Source of the DNA: Stenotrophomonas oahuensis
GTDB lineage: Bacteria; Pseudomonadota; Gammaproteobacteria; Xanthomonadales; Xanthomonadaceae
Direction of reading: 5' to 3'
Length of the DNA stretch: 64,000 nt
NCBI RefSeq assembly: GCF_031834595.1
Contig: NZ_CP115541.1
Span: 744,001-808,000 of the forward strand
Under the pieces are notes generated by a model. It saw nothing but the letters and a program-made list of their open reading frames with translations, had not been told where the DNA came from and searched no databases. The position numbers and the translations under genes are program-made. Positions 53,702 to 62,728 of the stretch are shown here, one piece after another (within the stretch, counting starts at the first letter, position 1; every line of letters begins with the position of its first letter).

Positions 53702-55132
53702 ATGAACGAGCCCATGAACCCAGCACCCCGCACCCTGTACGACAAACTGTGGGACGCCCACGTGGTCGTACCCGAATCGGACAGCGCGCCCGCCGTGCTG
53801 TACATCGACCTGCACCTGATCCATGAAGTGACCTCGCCGCAGGCCTTCACCGAGCTGCGCGAGCGCGGTCTCTCGCCGCGTCGCCCGGACCGTACCAAGG
53901 CCACCATGGATCACTCCACCCCGACCCTGCCGGCCCGCAGCGACGGCAGCCTGCCGTACGCCAGCGCTGCCTCCGAGGCGCAGGTGGAAACCCTGGCGCG
54001 CAACTGCGCCGAGTACGGCATCGAGCTGTTCGACATGCAGTCGGCCAACCGCGGCATCGTGCATGTGATCGCTCCGGAACAGGGCTTCACCCAGCCGGGC
54101 ATGACCATTGTCTGCGGCGACAGCCACACCTCCACCCACGGCGCATTCGGCTCATTGGCGTTCGGCATCGGCACCAGTGAAGTCGGCCATGTGCTGGCCA
54201 CCCAGTGCCTGCTGCAGCGGAAAGCGAAAACCATGGCCATCACCGTGGACGGCCCGCTGCCGCGCGGCGTAGGAGCCAAGGACGTGGTGCTGCACATCAT
54301 CGGCGTGATCGGCGTCAACGGTGGCACCGGTCACGTACTGGAGTTCCGTGGCAGCACCATCGAGGCGATGGACATGGAACAGCGCATGACCCTTTGCAAT
54401 ATGTCGATCGAGGCCGGCGCACGCGCCGGCATGGTCGCGCCCGACCAGGTCACCTTCGACTGGGTCGCCGCCACTCCGCGTGGACCGAAGGGTGCCGAAT
54501 TCGACGCCGCCGTGGCCGCCTGGTCGCAGCTGCGCAGCGATGTCGGCGCCCGCTTCGACAGCGAAGTGCAGATCAGTGCCGCCGACATCCGCCCCACCTT
54601 GACCTGGGGCACCCACCCCGGCACCGCGCTGGCGGTGGACCGGCCGATCCCGGCCGCCAACGACGCGGCTGACCAGAAGGGCCTGGACTACATGCAGTTC
54701 CATGCCGGCCAGACCCTCGCCGGCACGCCGGTCGACGTGGTCTTCGTCGGCTCCTGCACCAACGGCCGCCTGAGCGACATGCGTGAAGTGGCAGAGGTGT
54801 TGCGCGGTCGCCATGTCGCCAGCGGCGTGCGCATGCTGGTGGTGCCCGGCTCGGAGATCGTCAAGCGCGAGGCCGAAGCCGAAGGCATCGACGTGATCGT
54901 GCGCGAGGCTGGCGCGGAATGGCGCGAACCCGGCTGCTCGATGTGCATTGCCATGAACGGCGACCTGGTCGCCCCCGGCCAGCTGGCGGTGAGCACCAGC
55001 AACCGCAACTTCGAAGGTCGCCAGGGCCCCGGTTCGCGCACCCTGCTGGCCTCGCCGATGACCGCCGCCTGGGCCGCTGTGAACGGCAAGGTCGCCGATA
55101 CCCGCGAGCTGTTCGCGCAGGAGGTCGCGTAA
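53702..55132 (+). CDS. leuC: 3-isopropylmalate dehydratase large subunit
   Basis: This 476-residue iron-sulfur enzyme isomerises 2- to 3-isopropylmalate with LeuD. Evidence: [12 protein letters not shown] near the N-terminus, [18 protein letters not shown], and iron-sulfur ligands in [14 protein letters not shown] and [13 protein letters not shown], followed by [14 protein letters not shown]. The ATG at 53702 gives the normal length; 53714 is an alternative. It lies 29 bases after leuA. The stop and the leuD start share one base. Confidence 0.95.
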   Translation: MNEPMNPAPRTLYDKLWDAHVVVPESDSAPAVLYIDLHLIHEVTSPQAFTELRERGLSPRRPDRTKATMDHSTPTLPARSDGSLPYASAASEAQVETLARNCAEYGIELFDMQSANRGIVHVIAPEQGFTQPGMTIVCGDSHTSTHGAFGSLAFGIGTSEVGHVLATQCLLQRKAKTMAITVDGPLPRGVGAKDVVLHIIGVIGVNGGTGHVLEFRGSTIEAMDMEQRMTLCNMSIEAGARAGMVAPDQVTFDWVAATPRGPKGAEFDAAVAAWSQLRSDVGARFDSEVQISAADIRPTLTWGTHPGTALAVDRPIPAANDAADQKGLDYMQFHAGQTLAGTPVDVVFVGSCTNGRLSDMREVAEVLRGRHVASGVRMLVVPGSEIVKREAEAEGIDVIVREAGAEWREPGCSMCIAMNGDLVAPGQLAVSTSNRNFEGRQGPGSRTLLASPMTAAWAAVNGKVADTRELFAQEVA

Positions 55133-55710
55133 TGAGCGGCTTCCGTACCCTGACCTCGGCCAGCGTGGTGCTGCGCCAGACCAACATCGACACCGACCAG
55201 ATCATTCCGGCGCGGTTCCTGTCCACCACCGAACGCGCCGGCCTCGGCCGCAATGCCTTCAATGACTGGCGCTGGCAGGCCGACGGCAGCCCGGTCGCCG
55301 ACTTCCCGTTCAACCAGCCGCACAATGCCGGCCGCAGCATCCTGCTGGCCGGGCGCAACTTCGGCTGCGGCTCCTCGCGCGAGCACGCGCCGTGGGCGCT
55401 GACCGACCTCGGTCTGCGCGCCATTGTCAGCAGCGAGATCGCCGACATCTTCCGCGGCAATTCGCTGAAGAATGGTCTGCTGCCGATCGTGCTCGCCGAA
55501 GCCGATGTACAGTCGCTGATGCAACGCCCCGACGACGAGCTGACGATCGATGTGGCCGCGCGCGAACTGCGCACCCCCGATGGCCGGGTCTTCTCTTTCC
55601 CGCTGGACGGCTTCTCGCAGACCTGCCTGCTGGAAGGCGTGGACCAGTTGGGGTATCTGTTGGGCCGTGTCCCTGAAATCGAACGTTACGAGAGTGAGCA
55701 TGCACGCTGA
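55132..55710 (+). CDS. leuD: 3-isopropylmalate dehydratase small subunit
   Basis: This 192-residue partner of LeuC contains VVLRQTNIDTDQIIPARFLS, then ILLAGRNFGCGSSREHAPWA and IADIFRGNSLKNGLLPI, all LeuD signatures. The ATG at 55132 shares one base with the leuC stop (TAATG). The stop overlaps the leuB start by 11 bases. Confidence 0.95.
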   Translation: MSGFRTLTSASVVLRQTNIDTDQIIPARFLSTTERAGLGRNAFNDWRWQADGSPVADFPFNQPHNAGRSILLAGRNFGCGSSREHAPWALTDLGLRAIVSSEIADIFRGNSLKNGLLPIVLAEADVQSLMQRPDDELTIDVAARELRTPDGRVFSFPLDGFSQTCLLEGVDQLGYLLGRVPEIERYESEHAR

Positions 55711-56761
55711 GATTGTTGTACTGCCCGGTGATGGCATCGGCCCGGAAGTTGCCGCCGCCGCTGTTGCCGTTCTGAAGTCCATTGCCGAGCGCTTCAACCA
55801 CAGCTTCACCTTCAGCGAGCACGACATCGGCGGCATTGCCATCGACCGTCACGGTGAGCCACTGCCGGCCAGCACCCTGGCCGCCTGCCAGTCCGCCCAG
55901 GCCGTGCTGCTCGGCGCGGTCGGCGGACCAAAGTGGTCGGACCCGAATGCAAAGGTGCGTCCGGAGCAGGGCCTGCTGGCCATCCGCAAGGCGCTGGGCC
56001 TGTACGCCAACCTGCGCCCGGTGCGCACCCATGAGGCCGCCCTCGGTGCCTCTCCGATCAAGGCCGAGCTGCTCAAAGGCGTGGACTTCGTGGTAGTGCG
56101 CGAACTCACCGGCGGCATCTATTTCGGCGACAAGACCCGCGACGCCGACAGCGCCAGCGACCTGTGCCGTTACACCGTCACCGAGATCGAACGCGTGCTG
56201 CGCAGCGCCTTCACCCTCGCCCGCCAGCGCCGCGGCAAGGTCACCTCGGTGGACAAGGCCAATGTGCTGGAAACCTCGCGCCTGTGGCGCGATGTCGCCG
56301 CGCGGATCGGCCGCGAAGAATTCCCGGATGTTGCGCTGGAGCACCAGCTGGTGGATTCGATGGCCATGCACCTGCTGGCCAAGCCGCGCGAGTACGACGT
56401 GATCGTGACCGAAAACATGTTCGGCGACATTCTGACCGACGAGGCCTCGATGCTGGCCGGGTCGTTGGGGTTGTTGCCGTCGGCGTCGCTGGGTGCGCCG
56501 GGTGCCGTGGGCATTTACGAGCCGATTCACGGGTCTGCGCCGGATATCGCCGGCAAGGGCATTGCCAATCCGTACGCCACCATTTTCAGTGCCGCGATGT
56601 TGTTGCGGCATTCGTTGGGGTTGGAGGCAGAGGCGGCCGCGGTTGAGGCCGCGGTGCATGCGGCGTTGGATGATGGGGTGTTTACCGCGGATCTGGCTGC
56701 GAAGGGCCAGGCCGTGAGTACTGCGCAGGCGACCGAGGCCGTGTTGGCGCGATTGGGATGA
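55700..56761 (+). CDS. leuB: 3-isopropylmalate dehydrogenase
   Basis: This 353-residue NAD enzyme makes 2-ketoisocaproate. Evidence: IVVLPGDGIGPEVAAAAVAV, VGGPKWSD, LRPVRTHEAA, RELTGGIYFGDK, VDKANVLETSRLWRD, the metal site NMFGDILTDEASMLAGSLGL and GIYEPIHGSAPDIAGKGIAN. The ATG at 55700 begins MHAEIVVLPG. It is the last gene of the operon; a REP doublet follows 5 bases after the stop. Confidence 0.96.
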   Translation: MHAEIVVLPGDGIGPEVAAAAVAVLKSIAERFNHSFTFSEHDIGGIAIDRHGEPLPASTLAACQSAQAVLLGAVGGPKWSDPNAKVRPEQGLLAIRKALGLYANLRPVRTHEAALGASPIKAELLKGVDFVVVRELTGGIYFGDKTRDADSASDLCRYTVTEIERVLRSAFTLARQRRGKVTSVDKANVLETSRLWRDVAARIGREEFPDVALEHQLVDSMAMHLLAKPREYDVIVTENMFGDILTDEASMLAGSLGLLPSASLGAPGAVGIYEPIHGSAPDIAGKGIANPYATIFSAAMLLRHSLGLEAEAAAVEAAVHAALDDGVFTADLAAKGQAVSTAQATEAVLARLG

Positions 56762-56766
56762 CATGA

Positions 56767-56820
56767 GGTACCGACCAACGGTCGGTACCTACCGGTAGGT
56801 CACGACCGTTGGTCGTGACC
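56767..56820. repeat. GTAG-type REP doublet after leuB
   Basis: ggtaccgacc-aa-cggtcggtac with CTAC (to 56792), then CG, then GTAG-gtcacgacc-gtt-ggtcgtgac (56795-56820). It has the same head-to-head layout and 2-base CG spacer as the doublet at 16717-16772. It lies between convergent leuB and smeP and may protect both mRNA ends. Confidence 0.85.
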
Positions 56821-56831
56821 TGGGCGCGTCA

Positions 56832-59800
56832 TCATTCCGCCTCGCTGGGTTTCACCCGGAACCAGGCCGCGTACAGCGCTGGCAGGAACACCAGGGTCAG
56901 CACGGTGCCGACGATCAGGCCGCCCATGATCGAGATCGCCATCGAGCCGTAGAACGCGCTGCGCGACAGCGGAATCATCGCCAGCACCGCCGCCAGCGCG
57001 GTCAGCACGATCGGGCGGAAGCGGCGCACCGTGGCGTCGATGATCGCGTGCCAGCGGTCATGCCCCGCATCGATATCCTGCTGGATCTGGTCGATCAGGA
57101 TCACCGAGTTGCGCATGATCATGCCCGCCAGCGCGATCGTGCCCAGCAACGCCACGAACCCGAATGGTGCGCGGAACAGCAGCAGGAACAGGGTTGCCCC
57201 GATGATCCCCAACGGGGCCGTCACCAGCACCATCGCCGCCCGCGAGAAGCTGCGCAGCTGCAGCATCAACAAGGTCGCCACCACGATCAGGAACAGCGGC
57301 ATGCCCGCCTTGATCGAATCCTGGCCGCGTGCCGAATCCTCCACTGTGCCGCCCGTCTCCAGCAGATAGCCGTGCGGCAGTTCCGCGCGGATGCCGTCCA
57401 GCGTCGGCAGGATCTGCTGCACCACGTCCAGCGCCTGGCTGCCATCGCCGATGTCCGCGCGCACCGTCACCGTCGGCAGACGATTGCGGTGCCAGATGAT
57501 GCCGTCCTCGAACACGTACTCCAGGCGCGCCACCTGTGACAGCGTCACCGAGGTGCCGCTCTGGGTGGGAATCGCCAGGCTGCCCAGCATGTCCAACCGG
57601 ATGCGCTCGTTATCCGGCCCGCGCAGCAGCATCTCGATCAGGCGGTTGCCCTCACGGTAGGTGCTCACGCTGGTGCCCGACAGCGACGTGCCCAGCAGCT
57701 GGCTCACCTGCGCACTGGTCACCCCCAGCGCGCGCGCACGGTCCTGGTCGATCACCAGCCGCACCACCTTGCTCGGCTCGCTCCAGTCCAGGTTGACGTT
57801 CATCACGTGCGGGTTCTCGCGGACCTTGGCTTCCACCTTGCGCGCAATCGCCTGCACCTGCGCGATGTGTTCGCCGGAAACACGCAGCTGCACCGGGTAG
57901 CCCACCGGCGGCCCGTTCTCCAGCCGGGTCACGCGCATCTGCACGTCCGGGAACTGCGGAATGACCTCTTTCAGCAGCCAGTCGCGGGTTGCTTCACGTG
58001 CTTCCGCGTTCTCCGTCAGCACCACGAACTGCGAGAAGTTGGTCGCCGGCAGTTGCTGGTCCAGCGGCAGGTAGAAGCGCGGGGAGCCGGTGCCCACGTA
58101 GGCCACATAGTTCTGGATGCCCTCGCGGCCTTTCAGCAGCTTCTCCAGCTTGCTCGCCTGTGCCTGGGTCGCCTGCAGCGATGCGCCCTCGGCCAGTTCG
58201 ATGTCCACCATCAGTTCCGGCCGGGTCGAATCCGGGAAGAACTGCTGCGGCACGAAGCGGAAGATCAACAGCGAGAACACGAACAGCGCGGCGGTCGCCG
58301 CAATCACCCACCAGCGATGACGCAGGCACATGTCCAGGAACCGGCGGAAGCGCGTGTAGAACGGCCGCTGGTACGGATCGTGGTCGTGCCCGTGCTGCTT
58401 GGGCACGATGAAGCGGCCCAGCGCCGGGTGACGGTCCGCCCACGCCTGACGGCGCGCCAGCCAGCGCCCGGCCAGGCTGTCGGGCCTCGGCGGTTGCGGG
58501 TTGAACAGGTCCGGCAGCATCTTGTCGCCGAGGTACGGAATGAACAGCACGGCGGCAATCCACGACACCACCAGCGCGATGGTCACCACCTGGAACAGCG
58601 AACGGGTGTATTCGCCCGTGCTCGACGCCGCGGTGGCAATCGGCAGGAAGCCGGCGGCGGTGATCAACGTGCCGGTCAACATCGGGAACGCGGTCGATTC
58701 CCAGGCGAAGCTGGCGGCGCGCAGGCGGTCGTAGCCCTGCTCCATCTTGGTGGCCATCATCTCCACCGCGATGATCGCATCGTCCACCAGCAGGCCCAGC
58801 GCCAGCACCAGCGCGCCGAGCGATATCTTGTGCAGGCCGATGTCGAAGTAATGCATGACGAAGAAGGTCATCGCCAGCACCAGCGGAATGGTCACGCCCA
58901 CCACCAGGCCCGTACGCAGGCCCAGCGAGAAAAAGCTGACCAGCAGCACGATCACCACGGCCTCGGTGAGCACCTGCACGAACTCGCCCACCGATTCTTC
59001 CACCGCATGCGGCTGGTCGGAGACCTTGCGCAGCTGCATGCCCACCGGCAGGGTCTTCTGCAGGCGTTTGAACTCGGCATCCAGCGTGGACCCAAGCTTG
59101 AGGATGTCGCCGCCGTCCTTCATCGCCACCGCGATGCCGATGGCGTCCTCGCCCATGAAGCGCATCTTCGGCGACGCCGGGTCGGCAAAGCCACGCTTCA
59201 CCTCGGCGATATCGCCCAGGTGGATCGTGCGTTCGCCGGCCTGGATCGGGAAACGACGGATGTCGTCCACGCTCTGGAACTGACCGGTCACGCGCAGCTG
59301 CACGCGGTCGGTGGGGGTTTCAAAGAAGCTGGTCGCCGCCATCACGTTCTGGTCGGCCAGCGACTGCTGCACCTGCTGCAGGGAAACACCCAGCGTGGCC
59401 AACTTGGTGTTGGACAGTTCGATCCAGATCTTTTCGTCCTGCAGACCTTCCAGCTCGATCTTGCCCACATCGGGCACCCGCTGCAGCTCCAGCTGGATGC
59501 GGTCGGCGTAGTCGCGCATCACCGCGTAATCGAAGCCTTCGCCGGTCAGTGCGTAGATGTTGCCGAAGGTGTCGCCAAATTCGTCGTTGAAGAACGGCCC
59601 GACAATCTCACGCGGCAGGGTCGGCTTGATGTCGCCCACCCGCTTGCGTACCTGGTACCACAGGTCCGGAATGGCCTTGGAGCGCAGGCTGTCCTTGGCC
59701 GCGAAGATCACCTGCGACTCGCCGGGGCGAGAGTACGAGCGGATGAACTCGTACTGCCCGGTGTTGAGCAGGGCCTTCTCGATCGGCTCGGTCACCTGGC

Positions 59801-59990
59801 GCGAGACCTGTTCGGCGGTGGCACCGGGCCACTGCGTGCGCACCACCATCACCTTGAAGGTGAACGGCGGGTCCTCGGACTGCCCCAGGTGCTTGTACGA
59901 CCACGCACCGATGATGGCGAAGGCGAGCATCGCGAACAGCACCAGTGGCCGGTTGCCCAGCGCCCATTCGGAAAGATTGAAGCGGCGCAC
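56832..59990 (-). CDS. smeP: RND efflux pump inner-membrane transporter (SmeP-like)
   Basis: This 1052-residue proton-driven exporter has 12 transmembrane helices and two large periplasmic loops. Evidence: WALGNRPLVLFAMLAFAII (TM1), the proton-relay Asp pair in LALGLLVDDAIIAVEMMATK, VPQQFFPDSTRPELMVDIEL, and the C-terminal helices (LIVGTVLTLVFLPALYAAWF). The order with a TetR gene, an MFP, pcm and tolC is that of the SmeOP-TolCSm locus of S. maltophilia, hence the symbol. It starts 4 bases after the smeO stop. Confidence 0.88.
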   Translation of the reverse strand: MRRFNLSEWALGNRPLVLFAMLAFAIIGAWSYKHLGQSEDPPFTFKVMVVRTQWPGATAEQVSRQVTEPIEKALLNTGQYEFIRSYSRPGESQVIFAAKDSLRSKAIPDLWYQVRKRVGDIKPTLPREIVGPFFNDEFGDTFGNIYALTGEGFDYAVMRDYADRIQLELQRVPDVGKIELEGLQDEKIWIELSNTKLATLGVSLQQVQQSLADQNVMAATSFFETPTDRVQLRVTGQFQSVDDIRRFPIQAGERTIHLGDIAEVKRGFADPASPKMRFMGEDAIGIAVAMKDGGDILKLGSTLDAEFKRLQKTLPVGMQLRKVSDQPHAVEESVGEFVQVLTEAVVIVLLVSFFSLGLRTGLVVGVTIPLVLAMTFFVMHYFDIGLHKISLGALVLALGLLVDDAIIAVEMMATKMEQGYDRLRAASFAWESTAFPMLTGTLITAAGFLPIATAASSTGEYTRSLFQVVTIALVVSWIAAVLFIPYLGDKMLPDLFNPQPPRPDSLAGRWLARRQAWADRHPALGRFIVPKQHGHDHDPYQRPFYTRFRRFLDMCLRHRWWVIAATAALFVFSLLIFRFVPQQFFPDSTRPELMVDIELAEGASLQATQAQASKLEKLLKGREGIQNYVAYVGTGSPRFYLPLDQQLPATNFSQFVVLTENAEAREATRDWLLKEVIPQFPDVQMRVTRLENGPPVGYPVQLRVSGEHIAQVQAIARKVEAKVRENPHVMNVNLDWSEPSKVVRLVIDQDRARALGVTSAQVSQLLGTSLSGTSVSTYREGNRLIEMLLRGPDNERIRLDMLGSLAIPTQSGTSVTLSQVARLEYVFEDGIIWHRNRLPTVTVRADIGDGSQALDVVQQILPTLDGIRAELPHGYLLETGGTVEDSARGQDSIKAGMPLFLIVVATLLMLQLRSFSRAAMVLVTAPLGIIGATLFLLLFRAPFGFVALLGTIALAGMIMRNSVILIDQIQQDIDAGHDRWHAIIDATVRRFRPIVLTALAAVLAMIPLSRSAFYGSMAISIMGGLIVGTVLTLVFLPALYAAWFRVKPSEAE

Positions 59991-59994
59991 GGGC

Positions 59995-61128
59995 TCAGTT
60001 CCCCTTGGCCGCAGCGGGTGCCGGCTTCGCCGCCGGGTTCAGCAGCGGACGGTTCTGGCGATCCACCGGAGCCACCACCTGGCCTTCACGCAGCAGATGC
60101 CCACCGGCGGCCACCACCCAATCCTGCGCGGACACGCCGCTCAGCACCGGCACCGCATCCGGTCCGTACGCGCCCACCGTCACCGGGGTCGCCTTCAGCG
60201 CGCCGTTGGCCGGGTTGACCACCCACACGCTGGCCTTGCCGTCCGCCCCGCGCAGCACTGCGCCCAGCGGCAGCTGCAGGATGCCGCTGCGGCCTGCGCC
60301 GGCGAACACGCGTGCGCTCTGGCCCAGCTCCACATCTTTCAAGGCTTCCTCGGCCAGGCTGACCCGCGCCGCATAGGTGCGGGTCTGAGCATCGGCGGCC
60401 GGTGCAATTTCGCGGATGGAACCCGGCAGCAGCTGGCCCGGCGTGTTCCACAGTTCCACCTGAACCTCCTGGCCGACCTTGTAGTCGCGGATATGGCTTT
60501 CCGGCAGCGCGATGAGCACCTCGCGGCCGCCGTCGGCGGCCAGGGTGAAGATGGTCTGGCCGGCACTGACCACCTGCCCGGCTTCAGCCTGACGGCTGGC
60601 GATCACGCCGTCGGCGGGTGCGCGCAACTGCGCATACGCCGCCTGGTTGCGGGCCACGGCCAGGTTGGCGCGGGCGGCATTGGCCTGGCCCTGCGCGGCC
60701 TTGAACGCCGCGGTCTGCGCATCCAGCGTGGACTGACTGACAAGCTGCTGTTCGGCCAGCTTGGCGTAGCGCTTCTGGTCGTCGCGGGCGCGCACCAGGT
60801 CGGCTTCGGCGGCGGCCAGCTGGGCCTGGCTGGCACTGGCCTGGGCGGCATAGTCGGACACGTCCAGTTCGGCCAGCACATCGCCCTTGCGCACGCGCTG
60901 GCCGGCATCGACATGGCGGCGGATCAGGTGCCCGCCGACCTGGAACGACAGCGTGCTTTCCTCGCGCGCATGCACCTCACCCGGATAGGCCGCCACTTCC
61001 TGGCCGGCCACCGTGCCCGGCTGCACCACCAGCACCGGTAACGGCGCTGCCGGCTCTGCGTCCTGCTTGCCACACGCTGCCAGCATCAACGCCAGCAGCC
61101 CACCGCCCATCCATCGCATGTTGTTCAT
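59995..61128 (-). CDS. smeO: RND efflux membrane fusion lipoprotein (SmeO-like)
   Basis: This 377-residue periplasmic adaptor has a lipoprotein signal ending LLALMLAAC-GKQ. The lipoyl half-motifs are STLSFQVGGHLIRRHVDAGQ and APADGVIASRQAEAGQVVSA, flanking an alpha-helical hairpin of about 95 residues. A beta-barrel domain (IALPESHIRDYKVGQEVQVE) follows. It links the RND pump to TolC. The ATG at 61128 has an aggacc ribosome site; a longer frame to 61167 is less likely. It is divergent from smeRo. Confidence 0.88.
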   Translation of the reverse strand: MNNMRWMGGGLLALMLAACGKQDAEPAAPLPVLVVQPGTVAGQEVAAYPGEVHAREESTLSFQVGGHLIRRHVDAGQRVRKGDVLAELDVSDYAAQASASQAQLAAAEADLVRARDDQKRYAKLAEQQLVSQSTLDAQTAAFKAAQGQANAARANLAVARNQAAYAQLRAPADGVIASRQAEAGQVVSAGQTIFTLAADGGREVLIALPESHIRDYKVGQEVQVELWNTPGQLLPGSIREIAPAADAQTRTYAARVSLAEEALKDVELGQSARVFAGAGRSGILQLPLGAVLRGADGKASVWVVNPANGALKATPVTVGAYGPDAVPVLSGVSAQDWVVAAGGHLLREGQVVAPVDRQNRPLLNPAAKPAPAAAKGN

Positions 61129-61201
61129 GAGGTCCTGGACCTTGAAGAAACCGGGGGAAGACGACACCGACGAGACACTCTATATCGGCATCGAAATTAT
61201 T

Positions 61202-61245
61202 GAACCGACCGGTATAGTATAAATATCGAACCGATTGGTCTAGTA
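61202..61245. promoter_or_regulatory. Tandem operator between smeO and smeRo
   Basis: Two 18-base direct repeats, gaaccgaccggtatagta (61202-61219) and gaaccgattggtctagta (61228-61245), lie at 26-base spacing. Each centres on a palindromic half-site accg-a-cggt/accgattggt. They cover the divergent promoter, ending 8 bases before the smeRo ATG. They are likely bound by the TetR protein encoded by smeRo, repressing both directions. Confidence 0.65.
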
Positions 61246-61253
61246 TTCAATCA

Positions 61254-61919
61254 ATGACCGATCCGACCACTTCCTCTGCGCCGCCCAAGCCCTCTGCCAA
61301 GGCCGCCGGACCCGGGCGTCCGAAGGACCTGGGCAAGCGGGCCGCGATCCTCGACGCCGCCAAGGCGCTGTTCGTCGAGCAGGGCTACACCGGCGTCAGC
61401 ATGGACAGCATTGCCGCCCAGGCCGGTGTGTCCAAGCTGACCGTTTACAGCCATTTCGGCGACAAAGAGACGCTTTTCACCGAAGCTGTGCAGTCCACCT
61501 GCATGGAAATGCTGCCCGACGCCCTGTTTGTAACGGATGCGGAAGGGCCGCTGCGTGAACAGCTGCTGGGCATTGGCCGGGCGTTCTTCGCGATGATCAC
61601 CTCGCCGGCCGCGGTCGCGGTGCAGCGGGTGATGATGGCCCCGGATACCGACGACCGTATCCGCGAGATGTTCTGGGTGGCCGGCCCGCAGCGCACCAGC
61701 GCGGCCCTGGCCGAGTTCCTGCGGGGCCGTACCGCCGCCGGTGAACTGGAGATTTCGGACTTCCAGACCGCGGCCCTGCAGTTCTTCACCCTGATCAAGG
61801 GCGAGCTGCATACGCATATGATGTGCGGCATGCGCCCGGCCCCGGCCGAGTGCGATGCCGATGCCCATGTGCACGCCAGCGTCGACTTCTTCCTGAGGGC
61901 GTACGCTACCCGCCCCTAG
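61254..61919 (+). CDS. smeRo: TetR family regulator of the efflux locus (SmeRo-like)
   Basis: This 221-residue repressor has an N-terminal TetR helix-turn-helix: AAILDAAKALFVEQGYTGVS, then MDSIAAQAGVSKLTVYSHFG and DKETLF. The C-terminal ligand-binding half is of the TetR_C (AefR-like) kind (PAAVAVQRVMMAPDTDDRI). The start is ATG at 61254. It is divergent from smeO, with the tandem operator between them, and located directly before pcm-tolC. Confidence 0.88.
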   Translation: MTDPTTSSAPPKPSAKAAGPGRPKDLGKRAAILDAAKALFVEQGYTGVSMDSIAAQAGVSKLTVYSHFGDKETLFTEAVQSTCMEMLPDALFVTDAEGPLREQLLGIGRAFFAMITSPAAVAVQRVMMAPDTDDRIREMFWVAGPQRTSAALAEFLRGRTAAGELEISDFQTAALQFFTLIKGELHTHMMCGMRPAPAECDADAHVHASVDFFLRAYATRP

Positions 61920-62063
61920 GCTCGTTTTCACAACCTGAATGGACCGGAGGTCGCGGTGACTTCCGGCACTGCGTCTCCCACATGTCGGCAGCGATGCTTT
62001 GATCGCGCCGCCGGCTCCCGGCACCGGTAAAATGGCCGGCCCACTGCGCTGGATTAGAACCTC

Positions 62064-62711
62064 ATGACGATCGATTACGCCCACGCCCGCGAACTGATGG
62101 TTGAACAGCAGATCCGTCCCTGGGACGTGCTGGACATCCGTGTGCTCGATGTTCTGGCAAAACTGCCGCGGGAGGCGTTCGTCGCTGAAGCGCACCAGAA
62201 GCTGGCCTACACCGACGTGGAACTGCCGCTCGGTTTCGGCCACAAGATGATGAAGCCGGTGATTGAAGGCCGCACCCTGCAGGCCCTGGATCTGCAGCCG
62301 GGTGACGAAGTGCTGGAAATCGGCACCGGCAGCGGCTACCTCAGCGCCTGCATCGGCGCGCTGGCCCGTGAAGTGCTGAGCCTGGAGATCCAGCCGGAGC
62401 TGGCCACCAGCGCGCGCGCCAACCTCGACCGTACCGGCCTGGGCACCAACGTGCGCATTGAAACCGCCGATGCCCTGAGCTGGTCGAGCGAGCGTCGTTT
62501 TGATGTCGTCGTGGTGACTGCGGCAGTCGATACCATCCCGTCACATTTCGTCTCGCTGCTGCGTCCGGGTGGTCGTCTGTTCGTCATCCGCGGTACCTCG
62601 CCGGTGATGGAAGCGGTGCTGGTGAAGGCCGATGGCAGCATCGAATCGCTGTTTGAAACCGATATTGAATACCTGCGCGGTGCCGCCCCGGCACCCCAGT
62701 TCCAACTCTGA
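62064..62711 (+). CDS. pcm: Protein-L-isoaspartate O-methyltransferase
   Basis: This 215-residue SAM-dependent enzyme repairs isoaspartyl residues. Evidence: ELMVEQQIRPWDVLDIRVLD, PREAFV, IEGRTLQALDLQPGDEVLEIGTGSGYLSA (about residues 69-97; only key part shown: EIGTGSGYLSA is the SAM site) and LLRPGGRLFVIRG. In this family a gene of this type commonly precedes tolC. It is cotranscribed with tolC (17-base gap). Confidence 0.9.
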   Translation: MTIDYAHARELMVEQQIRPWDVLDIRVLDVLAKLPREAFVAEAHQKLAYTDVELPLGFGHKMMKPVIEGRTLQALDLQPGDEVLEIGTGSGYLSACIGALAREVLSLEIQPELATSARANLDRTGLGTNVRIETADALSWSSERRFDVVVVTAAVDTIPSHFVSLLRPGGRLFVIRGTSPVMEAVLVKADGSIESLFETDIEYLRGAAPAPQFQL

Positions 62712-62728
62712 GTCCAAGGAAGCCGCAA

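Noticed and set aside
57807..60218. Plus-strand open frame of 803 codons opposite the RND transporter gene
   Set aside because: It is the antisense of smeP, His/Gln/Arg-rich, without domains. The minus-strand frame encodes a complete RND pump.
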